From Ciona intestinalis (lineage: Eukaryota > Chordata > Ascidiacea > Phlebobranchia > Cionidae), in assembly GCF_000224145.3 (NCBI RefSeq), contig NC_020172.2, forward strand, positions 4,989,961 to 5,053,960: a stretch of DNA of 64,000 nucleotides. Direction: 5' to 3'. Made by a program: the position numbers and the translations under genes. The notes below the pieces were generated by a model that saw nothing but the letters and a program-made list of their open reading frames with translations, searched no databases and was not told the origin of the DNA. Below, in pieces: positions 46,928 to 58,852 of this stretch. The first letter of the stretch is position 1, and every line of letters starts with the position of its first letter.

Positions 46928-49900
46928 ATGTCCGATTATGGGGAACAAATCAGTGACAGCGAAAAAGTGAGTAAATCATGTTTGTTTTCATGATGTTGTT
47001 CATAATATATTTCATGTTAGTAGTAGATTGTTTGGCACTAGTGAAGAATCTTCCGCTACATAGCAGAATAGGCTGGTGGAAAGTGTTAGAGGTTGATGGT
47101 TATAGGGGGTAGTAGTTAACAAATAATGAGGGGTAAGGATTCTTCACTAGGACCTTTTCTTGGCTAGTGAAAAATCCTCCCCCCCCCCCTTATGTAATCT
47201 GCTAACCATCAACCCTTAACCACCAACCTCTAACACTTTCCACCAGCCTAATCTGTAACGTACCGGAGGATTCTTCACTTGTGTCAATTTCTCATATATT
47301 TGTAACTAATTCTATTTCCTGTGCAATATTCTCTCTATTCCATATGTTATGTATATGTTCTCACAAGCATTATGTTTATGTTCTATTGTTCTCCCTTATA
47401 TTTCTAACTAATTGAATATATTTTGACCACACAGCAACGGATTGCCCATGACTTTATCACCCATGCACCTCCCGGTGAAGTAGAAACTGTGTTTAGTGGT
47501 AAGTAGTTGACGTTAGTTTTGTAATTTGGCCAATACACACTCAGTATCACAAAGTGAAATACTAACAATGTAAAAGAATCCTTGAACAAAAAATTATTCA
47601 AAGTTTAAATAGAAAAAATTAACTGTATCACATGTCATCATTTAGCTAAAAGCTACCGACTGCATTTTGAGATTCAGTCATGTTTTGCAGTTTTTTAATA
47701 AAACGTTTGGCAGGCGTTTGAATTTGTTACACTTTGTAGCTAAAGCTTCTCTAATGTGTAAAAGATAGCAATGTTTTTGAGTCATGCTTGACTTAGGCAA
47801 GCTCTCTGTATTTATTTTTTTAATGTGTATTGTTTTGTTAGTATTATATTACAGAAAAAATATTTATTCTAGTACAGCAGTACTGTTTTGTTTGACTGTG
47901 AAAACACATGTAATTTAATTGTTATACAAACTGTATTAAATTAGGGTTGTTATACAAACTGTATTAAATTAACTTCATTATTCCCAGATGTTCGGCATCT
48001 GTTAAGCAAAGATGGAAGTGCTCATGGAGAAAGCATGACTGCGTAAGTTTATGGTATTTATATATAATTACACAAACATATTGGTATCAGGGTTAATATG
48101 CCAACTGTAGGTTGTGCAACAACACAGGTCCACACCTTTACAGAATATCTTCCCATTCTTAGCACAGTCAGTTACACTTTTGCGAAAGTTATTAGAAGGG
48201 TGAATTTTTTGGGTAAAATGGCCGTAAAAGTAACAAATGAGACTGCCTTTTCCAATCATGCTTCAGTATCTTGACTTACTAATGCAAGCTCACTGTATAT
48301 TACTACCTTGATAGTGGAAGCTAAAAGAGGCAAAGCCAAGAAAGATTAAAAATTAAAGATTTAGCTTTTGAGCTGATGTACTAGGTTAGAATATTTGGGT
48401 TTTTGTGTGAATTGCCTTCACAATTCTGTTTAGCTGCATAGTTAATTTTGTACATTTTGTTCCGTATGGGTGAGGTCCTTTCGGATGTAAGATTTAGGTC
48501 AGATTTGCCTATTGCTCCAACACCTTTGTACGTCCTTAAATTTATAGTATTTTTTTACAATGTGAATTTCTTTACTATTATTTCCTTTATTTGGTTTGCA
48601 GGTCACTTTCTAAGTACAGAGTCGACCAGTTTACTCCGGTTACCGTTGACAAAGAGAAAGTTCTTCTTACAAACCACGGTAAATTGGACAACAACAGATT
48701 TCTTGACCCAAGATCAAAGAAATCATTCCAGTGAGTAGAAGTACTTTGTATGCGGTGAACCGTAACGTCTGCTTTTCCTTTATGCCAATGGTTCTTAAAC
48801 TTTTAAGCCACTTTATACTTGGATACTTTGGATATGTTTGTGTGGTAGCAGAAAGTTTAAAAATCTGTAGTTTACGTTTTAACAAATTTGATTCAAAAGT
48901 TTTAACAAATTTGATCCAATATCCAACAATAGACCATCTTAATGCAGCACCTTATTTAAAAACCTTGCCATCGGCTACTGTATGATATTAAATTTTTGTA
49001 TTTGTATGGAAGTTTGGTATGATTCACTTCCACATAAATAACTTTCTCTGCTTTAATCTAACAAGGTGGTCTCCACATACATTCAGGAAATGTTGAAGTA
49101 TATTTACATTCTACTTTATTATATCTATTTTTGCCTAATTTGTAGCAAACACATTTGACCTAGACTGTTTTTCTACAAATCGGTTATATTACTGTGTGAT
49201 AAGCTGAATACCGTTAGTACATCTTTCTTGTTTGTTTTTTTAACAATGAATTAACAACACCCTTCCGCCTGTTTTAGTGTTGTGAGGATTCTAATATATA
49301 ATTCTGTACACTACCCAATAAACCTTTATATTCTCACCCCAACCTACTATTATGTTGTTACAGATCCTTTCCTTTATACACATGTCCTAAATTTAATTAT
49401 ACTATTGTGACTCCTGTGGGGTAAGATAGTCATCAGTAGCCCCTGTTTTTAACAATAAACATCGCTCTTTTAGTCATGAAAATGTGGTAACAAGGGAACT
49501 TAACCTTAACCTAAACCTTTTATGTGTTTTACATGCATACTTATTTACTTATACTTATAATGTATCAAACTTTTTCTTCAGTTGCAACATTCCTAAGGTT
49601 GAAATAAGCGACATTCAACCCGCAGATGTGGATTCGAATGCAGAAAGTTGGAGGAACGAGATAGATAACGCGTTGGCCAAATATATTAAAGAACATTTTC
49701 CACACGGAACATGCACTGTGAGTGGAAACAGTTTTGTTTGATGAGTCGTTTGTTAGTTTTTATCATTTTTAGATATTGTAGGTTAGCAAGGTCCCTATTT
49801 ATAGGGCACCTGGAATTTTTGCCCGGGTTAATTTGTTACCCCAATTATTAGGTAATTATATATAGATTTTTATATAAAATTTCTCTTTAGACTGTGCTGT

Positions 49901-52319
49901 AAAAGTTACAGGTTTAAAACTTCAATTATTTTTTTCTCAAAATCCAATTATTTTCAAAAAGGTTTATGGGACTTCCAACGGAGGCGAGACGACCATCATC
50001 GCTTGCATCGAGGACCACAAGTTTAGTCCCGAGAACTTCTGGAATGGAAGGTGGAGGTCGGAGTGGAAGATTACTATCGAAGATGGAAACGCTAAAGTTG
50101 TCGGGATACTTAAGACACAGGTGTGTGTTGTGTTACATGACTTGTGTGTGTAAAAGATAGGGTTAGGCGTCGAACCTGGGGTGGCTGGGTGGGCAGGCCA
50201 GCCCGGGATCTTTCCGTACTGTGTTAATCAGTAAATGTTACAAACGAGATGCAATTTATTTACATAAAAAATTGTAAATTTGTTTAGGCATCACTGCCTT
50301 CCAGATATTACAAAGTTGGGCACTTATATATGTACATATATAGGCAAGCCATAAAATTTGGGGAGTCTGGTGTTATGCCACAGTGGTTCGGCCTCCCTTA
50401 TAACTTAAGAATGGCTGGTTTGAGGCCCGATGCTGCTACCATTGTGGCCAGATGTGTCTTCGGGCAACACAATTACTTTTTTTTTATAAATGGATTTATA
50501 TTTTGTGCTAACATTTTAAACACACAGTTTACATAATTAGATGTTTCGTCTATATGATGCGTTAACTTTCCGTTTAACTTTCTATATTTGCAATTAAAAC
50601 ATATTTAACTTTAATTTGATGTGTTTAACTTTGTAATTTTTCCATTGTTACCTAACAATAACAATTATAGGTTCATTATTACGAGGATGGCAACGTACAG
50701 CTGGTGAGCCAGAAGGAATGCAAAGACAATCTTACTGTCAGTGTAAGTGGTAACAATGTATTGACTTTGTTTCTGCTGGATCTTTTCACATAATAGTAAT
50801 TTCCTAATGTAAAACAATTAATTTGTTTTGTGTGGGGCAATACGTATGGTATGAATTTCACTTCTATAAACCGTATTTTCCTAATTTTCAATATCTAATT
50901 TTTGACTTTTTAAATTGGATTTCCGATTCAACAAAATATTTTTTGTTCATTTTTTAAAGAGTTTTTGAAAAAATATTATTATGTCTATGTCTTCTAGCAA
51001 CACCACAATATAGAGTGGTAATTTTTTTGCTGGTAATATTTAGAGTTATTTAAAGTTTCTGATAATATATGATAATGTAAAGTGTTTAACTCATATCATA
51101 TGAAAGCACAACATCTGAACAATAAGATACCACAGGAAGTAGTTTGTTTGTATTCAACACCCACATATATATATAATATGATATCACTGGTTGCTCTATA
51201 CCTTGCTATAATCTGAAAGAAGTTATAGTGGTGGACATGAATACATCATGTGTGTCTGGTGTATAAGAAGACACCTATGTTATAACTTGACAGTAAGCAT
51301 GAGGTGTATGAATACACCATGTGTGTCTGGTGTATAAGAAGACACGCATGTTATAACTTGACAGTGAGCATGAGGTGTATGAATACACCATGTGTGTCTG
51401 GTGTATAAGAAGACACCCGTGTTATAACTCAACAATGAGCATGAGGTGTATGAATACATCATGTGTGTCTGGTGTATAAGAAGACACCTATGTTATAACT
51501 TGACAGTAAGCATGAGGTGTATAAATACACCATGTGTGTCTGGTGTATAAGAAGAGACCCATGTTATAACTCAACAGTGAGCATGAGGTGTATGAATACA
51601 ACATGTGTGTCTGGTGTATAAGAAGCCACGATACTGAACAAGAGGCGCACATCCAAATAACATCAAATATTTTTATATCCAGTCTGAGAAACAGCTTGCT
51701 GATGATGTCACAAAGCTTATTATGAAGTTTGAATCCGACTACCAGGTAAGAATATCTTCCCATTTCATTACAATTGTTATTTATGTCGTATTCTAAAATT
51801 TCAGCTGTGTGTGTTTCAGTATAGTTGGCTGCATGCTGCCTAATGCTATGCAGTGCTTCAACAACTTTTCTTGGTGAAGTTTATATTTTACAGCCTTCAA
51901 CTAAAAACATCCCATTAGTTTCACCAACTGCCACACTTGATAGATTGCAACACAGTTAAATATAAAATAGCAGGAGATGTTATTTTCTATCAGTCTATGC
52001 ATCTTTTCAGCGCAGCCAAAAACAATTTGTGGTTTTAAAATTATACCATCGTGTTATTATTACTACATACTTATATCCAGATATTACCCATTTCTACATA
52101 AAGGTTTAAGGCTAACATAACAATAAACGATAAAAAACAATTTGTGATTATTACGTAACCACGTTGTTTATGATGTCACAGCTTGCAATAAACGACAATT
52201 ACAATACATTGTCGACGACCACCTTCAAAGCTCTTCGTCGCCAGTTGCCGGTCACTCGCACAAAAATCGACTGGAACAAAATTCTTGGTTATCAGATCGG
52301 AAAAGAAATCGGGAAGTGA
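46928..52319 (+). CDS. CAPZA1: F-actin-capping protein subunit alpha (CapZ alpha)
   Basis: Nine exons: 46928-46966, 47435-47498, 47988-48042, 48602-48730, 49582-49717, 49962-50120, 50671-50742, 51683-51745, 52182-52319; all phases join, giving 284 residues (human about 286). [20 protein letters not shown] leads to [20 protein letters not shown]; later blocks [43 protein letters not shown] and [20 protein letters not shown] are nearly identical to vertebrate CapZ alpha. The protein pairs with CapZ beta and caps actin filament barbed ends. The C-terminal amphipathic tentacle ([13 protein letters not shown]) is intact. Vertebrates have several alpha genes; this may be the single pre-duplication form, so the number in the symbol is nominal. 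AATAAA occurs near 52440. Confidence 0.97.
47041..47280. mobile_element. Head-to-head pair of AGTGAAGAATCC elements, large foldback
   Basis: 47041-47148 reads TAGTGAAGAATCTTCCGCTA through AAGGATTCTTCACTA. 47160-47280 is the reverse of the same unit (ACCATCAACCCTTAACCACC, CTAACACTTTCCACCAGCCT, GGAGGATTCTTCACTTG). Together they form a foldback of about 240 bp in CapZ alpha intron 1, with a poly-C run at the centre. Confidence 0.8.
49230..49355 (+). mobile_element. Decayed MITE in CapZ alpha intron
   Basis: AATTAACAACACCCTTCCGC, GTTGTGAGGATTCTAATATA and the end CTCACCCCAACCTACTATTA match a rearranged MITE. A further scrap follows at about 49400-49490 (GGGGTAAGATAG). Confidence 0.5.
51235..51640 (-). 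repeat. 71-bp minisatellite, about six units, in CapZ alpha intron
   Basis: Repeats of GCATGAGGTGTATGAATACA, CCATGTGTGTCTGGTGTATA, AGAAGACACCCGTGTTATAA, opposite in orientation to the array at 57295. The array ends 43 bp before an exon of CapZ alpha. Confidence 0.95.
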
Positions 52320-52865
52320 CCCTCTGGTTCCACCTGGTGACCAAATATTTGAGACAGTAATCCGAAAATATTATTATCATATTATTGTTATAAAGCATTG
52401 TATCCGATTCAATCAAACACATAATTATGATTGAAATGTAAATAAACCTGTCGTTTAAATTCAAATTAATTTACGCTTTCTTAATGTTGCTGTTATGGGA
52501 TGTTACCAATAAGGGGATGCATGAAGCACTTAAATTAATCCTTAAATTTGTTTGAAAGAGTTTAAACCTACTCAGATTTCTTGCATATATATCTATAACC
52601 AGAACATCTGTCGTCTACTGCACATTTGTGATTATGATGTCACAATAATTGTATTTTTTCCACAATATTAACAACAATAGCATTATTACATCATCATGCA
52701 GTTTAATTCTCATACCGGTAAAAATATTTGAGTTCTTCCAAAATTATAAAGTTTTAGCCTGATTGGTCCAAAAGTGTTTGAACCGTAATTATATTTTGTG
52801 AAATAAATGCAGCCACCATGGAGTTGTGTTGGATATTATACCTGTATTAAGTTAAGTTCACTTTG

Positions 52866-53033
52866 TATAGTAGGGTGGGGGTAGATGGGACACCTTTTCA
52901 TTCTATTTATCGTCGCATTTAGTAGTAAACAAAGTACAATCAAAAAATGATAAACCACCCCCTATCCTCACACGATCAGGGTATTTGCATATTATGTGCT
53001 AAAGGTGTCCCGTCTTCCCCCATCCTACTATTT
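52866..53033 (+). mobile_element. MITE inside duplication copy 1
   Basis: TATAGTAGGGTGGGGGTAGA at the left, GTCTTCCCCCATCCTACTAT at the right; the interior is shortened (AAACCACCCCCTATCCTCAC). Confidence 0.92.
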
Positions 53034-54896
53034 GAAATATTCCACTCCGAGTCATAAGAACACGAGAGCACCGAACTGCTGTCATTTCGCGCCTAAATTA
53101 AGCATATTTTATACGAGTTTGCTAATTCTCCGCTGTCCTTACTGTTTCGTTGATACGCGGCTCGTTTATTCGCACAATAAGCCGGAGGTGCTGCGTGTGC
53201 GATAGCGCGTATGTTGCCAAAGTTCCTAGCAACTGTAGTCCATGGTTGAACGCTTGGTTACTTTTCTTTGGTTCCCAACCAATAGTTCTTCATTATACGT
53301 GGCAGAAGCAGAATCGTAATACTTGATCACGGGCGCATAACGGACTGTATGGAGTTGTTTAAGTTCAAAATATGTGTTAAGTTTTAGTTTTAGAAATTAC
53401 AGAATAGGTGTGGAGTTTTAGTTTGAAAAATGTGAAGTTTAGAATCTAGTATGTGAGTATTTGTTATATTTAATATTACAATAAAACGATTAATAATTGG
53501 TATATGTTTGGTAGAAACACCACGAGGTTGCACGCAAATTAGATTTTTTTAAGCAAGAACCAATAAATAACAAGAGAGCAGAGCTCTAATAAGTGAGCAC
53601 GTTGCATTTGAAAATAATTGCAAGCTGTTTATTGCCTTACTTACATGTATTAGCAGGTACACATACTTTTATCCTTAAAATTTCTGAATCAATGGCGTGA
53701 TACCACTCGTTTATTCGCCCAACGTGCTGCGCTGTGTGTGTGCGCGTGTGTTGCCAAAGTTCCTAGCAACTGTAGTCCATGGTTGAACGCTTGGTTACCC
53801 CTATTTGGTTCCCAACCAATAGTTCCTTATCAACGTGGCAGAAGCAGAACCGTAATACTTGACAACGGCCGCATAACGGACTGTGTAGAGTTTTCAAGTT
53901 CAGAATAGGTGTGGAGTTTTAGTTTGAAAAATGTAAAGTTTACAATCTAGTGTGTGAGTATGTGAGTATTTGTTATGTATAATATTAAGATAAAACGATT
54001 AATAATTGGTATATGTTTTGTAGAAACACTACGGGTTGCGCACAATTTAGATTTTTACGGGATTGCGCACAATTTAACAAGAGAGCAGAGCTCTAATAAG
54101 GGAGCACGTTGCGCAAGCTGTTTATTGACTTGCTTACATGTATTAACAGGTACATAACTTTCAACCTTAAAAATTCTGAATCAATGGCGTGATACCACTC
54201 GTTTATTCGCCCAACGTGCTGCGCTGTGCGCGTGCGCGTGTGTTGACAAATTTCGTAGCAACTGCAGTCCATGGTTGAACGCTTGGTTACTTTTCTTTTG
54301 CTACCCACCAATAGTTCCTTATTATACGTGGCAGAACCGTAATACTTGACAACGGCCGCATAACGGACTGTGTGGAGTTTTTCAAGTTTAGAATATGTGT
54401 TGAGTTTTAGTTTCAGAAATTTCAGAATAGGTGTGGAGTTTTAGTTTAAAAAATGTGAAGTTTACAATCTATTTGCTTTCTTAAATGTTGCTGTTATGGG
54501 ATGTTCGCTTTCTTAAATGTTGCTGTTATGGGATGTTACCAATAAGGGGAATGCATGAAGCACTTAAATAAGTCTTTAAATTTGTTTGAAAGAGTTTAAA
54601 CCTACTCAGATTTCTCGCATATATATCTATAACCAGAATATCTGTCGTCTACTGCATATTTGTGATTATGATGTCACAATAATTGTATTTTCCACAATAT
54701 TAACAACAATAGCATTATTACATCATCATGCAGTTTAATTCTCATACCGGTGAAAATATTTTAGTTCTTCCAAAATTATAAAATTTTAGCCCGATTGGTC
54801 CAAAAGTGTTTGAACCGTAATCATATTTTGTGAAATAAATGCAGCCACCATGGAGTTGTGTTGGATATTATACCTGTATTAAGTTACGTTCACTTT

Positions 54897-55058
54897 GTGT
54901 AGTAGGGTGGGGGAAGATGGGACACCTTTTCATTCTATTTATCGTCGCATTTAGTAGTAAACAAAGAACAATCAAAAAATGATAAACCACCCTATCCTCA
55001 CACGATCAGGGTATTTGCATATTATGTGCTAAAGGTGTCCCGTCTTCCCCCACTATTT
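54897..55058 (+). mobile_element. MITE inside duplication copy 2
   Basis: Same shortened interior and same flanks as the copy at 52866, so it was copied with the duplicated segment, not inserted independently. The right end has lost part of the terminal repeat (TTCCCCCACTATTTGAAA). Confidence 0.92.
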
Positions 55059-56037
55059 GAAATATTCCACTCCGAGTCATAAGAACACAAGAGTACCGAA
55101 CTGCTGTCATTTCGCGCCCAAATTAAGCATATTTTATACGAGTTTGCTAATACTCCGCTGTCCTTACTGTTTCGTTGATACGTGACGCCGCTCGTTTATT
55201 CGCACAATAAGCCGCAGGTGCTGCGTTGTGCGTGCGCGTGCGCGTGTGTTGCCAAAGTTCCTAGTAACTGCAGTCCATGGTTGAACGCTTGGTTGCCCTT
55301 ATTTGGCTACCCACCATAGTTCCTTATTATACGTGGCAGAAGCAGAACCGTAATACTTGACAACGGTCGCATAACGGACTGTGTGGAGTTTTTCAAGTTC
55401 AAAATATGTGTTGAGTTTTAGTTTCCGAAATTTCAGAATAGGTGCGGAGTTTTAGTTTGAAAAATGTGAAGTTTAGAATCTAGTATGTGAGTATTTGTTG
55501 TGTATCATATTAAGATAAAACGATTAATAATTGGTATATGTTTGGTAGAAACACCACGGGGTTGCACGCAATTCAGATTTTTTTAGCGGAAACCAATAAA
55601 TAACAAGAGAGCCGAGCTCTAATAAGTAAGCACGTTGTATTTGAAAATAATTGCAAGCTGTTTATTGACTTACTTACATGTATAAAAAGAGACACAGACT
55701 TTTAACCTTAAAAAATACTGAAATATTGAAGGAAATGCTGATAATTTAAACGTTTAAGCAATGCTTTTCCTCCGAACCCCCCTTGTCCACACATTTCTAT
55801 TAATATTTTTTTTCCTTAATGGTCAAAGCTCCTCAGCTTAGGTTTCATACTTTAGGTGTCATTCAATCTTTTTGTTTGGGACATTTTCCAATCGTTTATA
55901 AAAACTTATATTTAAAAAGGGTCTTTGTTGTCTGTCTGTCAGTCATTTTGTTTTGTAAGGCAGATCCCTGTTTGTAGGATCTTATTTTAGGTTCGAGCTG
56001 AATAACACTTATCTGTGTTTTCAACTTTCTTGCGAAA

Positions 56038-58852
56038 ATGGCTGAATCGAATGGTAAGTTCTGTTGTTTTATTTGTATATTCTACTTTGTGATGTCACCT
56101 TTAATATTGTAAAGTAGATGTTTGTAGCCCTAAATGATTAACATAAGTCTTCTTCATAAATCCGTGGTATGCATTTTTAATTGCAATTAAACATGTACAG
56201 TTGCATAGGTATCTTAGCACTTACAACCTACTTCCATGTATTAACAGTACGCATGCATTTAATGCTTTTTATCTTAAATATGACACAGTTGATGTTCGTG
56301 ACGTAGTACCTCCACCAATAATCAGAGTGAATCTTGATGTCCTTAATGCTAGTGGTCAATACCAGTTGCAAGTCAATGCATTTGGCCACAACGTCGGGTT
56401 TGTTGGCCATAGGAGGTTCAGTAGCTGTGGTCGGTTATGGCTTATACAAGATGGGATACAAAGCTGGACCATTTTACCGTGGTAGCATTGCATTTGATAT
56501 TACAACTGAACCGGACAAAGAACGTACAGTTCGTCGCAAATTGGAGAATGGGACATTCTTACAAGAGCTAAGGGAAGAAGTCAAAGATATAATAGAAGAG
56601 CATTCTGACATACTGGGCGACCTTAAGTACTTCACCATAATCTCATGTGAAGGTAAATCATACTTGTTTGACCAAATGTGTTATCATAAGAAATTTTCAA
56701 GTCGCAAGTAAAAAAATGCGATCTATTTTAAATAGGTTAAGTTCTTGTTGCCCTAATTTGAGTCAACTGACTGTTTTTATATATATACTTATTATATTTT
56801 AAAGTATATTTTTGACCAATGATGTCTTACTATAAATGTCATTTCTTACTCAAGCTACTAATACTGTTTTCTATTGTAACAGGTATTTTAGGTACTGAGT
56901 TTTTTTATTGTTATTACAACAGTACCACAGTAAAAATGCCAAAATTGTACATAAAATTATTATTTACACTGATAAATGCTTTAGTCTGTGCCAATCTATT
57001 AGAACTTACAAATGTTCTGCTAAAACAAAAATTCTAAAACACAAAAACGAAACAATGTGTATACAGGTTATCCTGACTTCGATATATTTTTTGTAAAGGT
57101 GATTTAAACTTTATCTTTGTAGGTGGTAGTACTTCTGGAGGCGGCTGTAAGTATAAGATCTTTATGATANNNNNNNNNNNNNNNNNNNNNNNNNNNNNNN
57201 NNNNNNNNNNNNNNNNNNNNNNNNNNNNNNNNNNNNNNNNNNNNNNNNNNNNNNNNNNNNNNNNNNNNNNNNNNNNNNNNNNNNNNNNNNNNNNACCTCA
57301 TGCTCACTGTTAAGTTATAACATGGGTGTCTTCTTATACACCAGACACACATGGTGTATTCATACACCTCAAGCTCACTGTTGAGTTATAACATGGTTGT
57401 CTTCTTATACACCAGACACACATGGTGTATTCATACACCTCATGCTCACTGTTGAGTTATAACATGGGTGTCTTCTTATACACCAGACACACATGGTGTA
57501 TTCATACACCTCATGCTCACTGTTGAGTTATAACATGGTTGTCTTCTTATAAACCAGACACACATGGTGTATTCATACACCTCATGCTCACTGTTGAGTT
57601 ATAACATGGTTGTCTTCTTATACAACAGACACACATAGTGTATTCATACACCTCATGCTCACTGTCGAGTTACAACATGGGTGTCTTCTTATACAACAGA
57701 CACACACACATGGTGTATTCATACACCTCATGCTCACTGTTGAGTTATAACATGGTTGTCTTCTTATACAACAGACACACATAGTGTATTCATACACCTC
57801 ATGCTCACTGTCGAGTTACAACATGGGTGTCTTCTTATACAACAGACACACATGGTGTTTTTATACACCTCATGCTTACTGTTGAGTTATAACATGGTTG
57901 TCTTCTTATACACCAGACACACATGGTGTATTCATACACCTCATGCCCACTGTCAAGTTATAACATGGGTGTCTTCTTATACACCAGACACACATGATAT
58001 TGCATATATACAATATAAAAACTTTGAAATAAGTCACCTTCTGTTGTAGAGTACCCAACCAAGATATCACTTCTTTCGGAACGGTTATTGCTTCATTACT
58101 GCTGGATTTGTCAGTCCTAAGTTCTAATAATTCGAAGGTATACTTAAATGCAACAACATTTACATTTGTACCACACAAAATCACATATCTCCGTACCTGA
58201 TGTGCCTGCTGTGCCTGAACTGGAAATGGGCACTGCAGCAGATACCTCATCTGCAAAAGTAAGATATTACAAGTTACAACACCAGTTTTCTATTCACTCT
58301 TACTTTGTGAATTATTGTTTTAGAATGATTTTTTCTCTTTTTCTTGGAGCTCAGTTTAGTAACTGATGGGTTGGAGCAATTGGTTTTAAATGACTTACCC
58401 AATAACACACAATCAAAAAGATGAAAGCAAAAAGGCAGAAAGGACTATAACTACTGTTCCATATTGTTAATTTTTTCAGCTCCTAGTGTTCCCAGCTATG
58501 TTTTACATAACATAGCCCTAGTGTTCCCAGCTATGTTTTACATAACATATAACATTTGTGTTTTGTTTTATACACCTACTGCTTGCCTATGAGTTACCAC
58601 GTGTGTAACTTTATTGGTGTATAACCCATAAGGGATCACTGAGTTGGGCCAATTACTGTTAATTGATTCATCAGTGCTAAGATATACATATGGTATTTTG
58701 CTATGCCATCGAACACAATTAATTAAACTTGAATTGAAATAGGTTGGAAACAAAGTATCTCAAATGAAGGATGATGGAGATCGCCAAATGTCCGAATTTG
58801 TGTCCAGTCTTAGAAAGAAACTTAATCTTTTTCCAGGATTTCCCAAACAATA
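56038..58852 (+). CDS. Unrecognised small protein gene, model incomplete
   Basis: I do not recognise this gene. Suggested exons: 56038-56053 (MAESN), 56413-56652, 57123-57146, one or more in the N gap, 58050-58137, a segment ending 58258, and 58742-58852. The second encodes GGSVAVVGYGLYKMGYKAGP (a possible membrane segment) and a charged helical stretch (LREEVKDIIEEHSDILGDLK). The last gives VGNKVSQMKDDGDRQMSEFV and ends LFPGFPKQ-stop. Oddities: an overlapping frame at 56287-56400 (VPPPIIRVNLDVLNASGQYQ) also looks coding but cannot be joined in phase; and the segment ending at 58258 (VPDVPAVPELEMGTAADTSS) is one base out of frame with the exon at 58050, with no AG acceptor between them. A sequence error, allelic frameshift, or wrong model would each explain this. 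Confidence 0.45.
57170..57294. other. Assembly gap
   Basis: 125 consecutive N. It borders the minisatellite array directly, so the gap is probably collapsed or unread repeat and its true length is unknown; a missing exon of the surrounding gene may lie in it. Confidence 0.99.
57295..58000 (+). repeat. 71-bp minisatellite, about ten units
   Basis: Near-identical units of ACCTCATGCTCACTGTTGAG, TTATAACATGGGTGTCTTCT, TATACACCAGACACACATGG, TGTATTCATAC. A period of 71 bp is measured between successive GCTCACTG starts. The unit is not a multiple of three, so the reading frames across it are incidental. Confidence 0.97.

Larger units (their letters stand above)
52474..55735 (+). repeat. Nested segmental duplication: two ~1.2-kb copies around partial tandem units
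   Basis: A 1.2-kb unit (52474-53690) is repeated at 54508-55735, sharing TTGCTGTTATGGGATGTTAC at the start, ACCATGGAGTTGTGTTGGAT, an embedded MITE, and GGTTGAACGCTTGGTTAC. Between them the 3' half alone recurs twice (about 53690-54180 and 54180-54472), recognised by CCTAGCAACTGTAGTCCATG and GCATAACGGACTGTGT. So the 3' half exists four times and the 5' half twice. No coding frame is conserved. Confidence 0.9.

Noticed and set aside
57756-58049. Repetitive 97-residue open frame
   Set aside because: It lies in the 71-bp minisatellite, whose unit is not a multiple of three; the frame is incidental.
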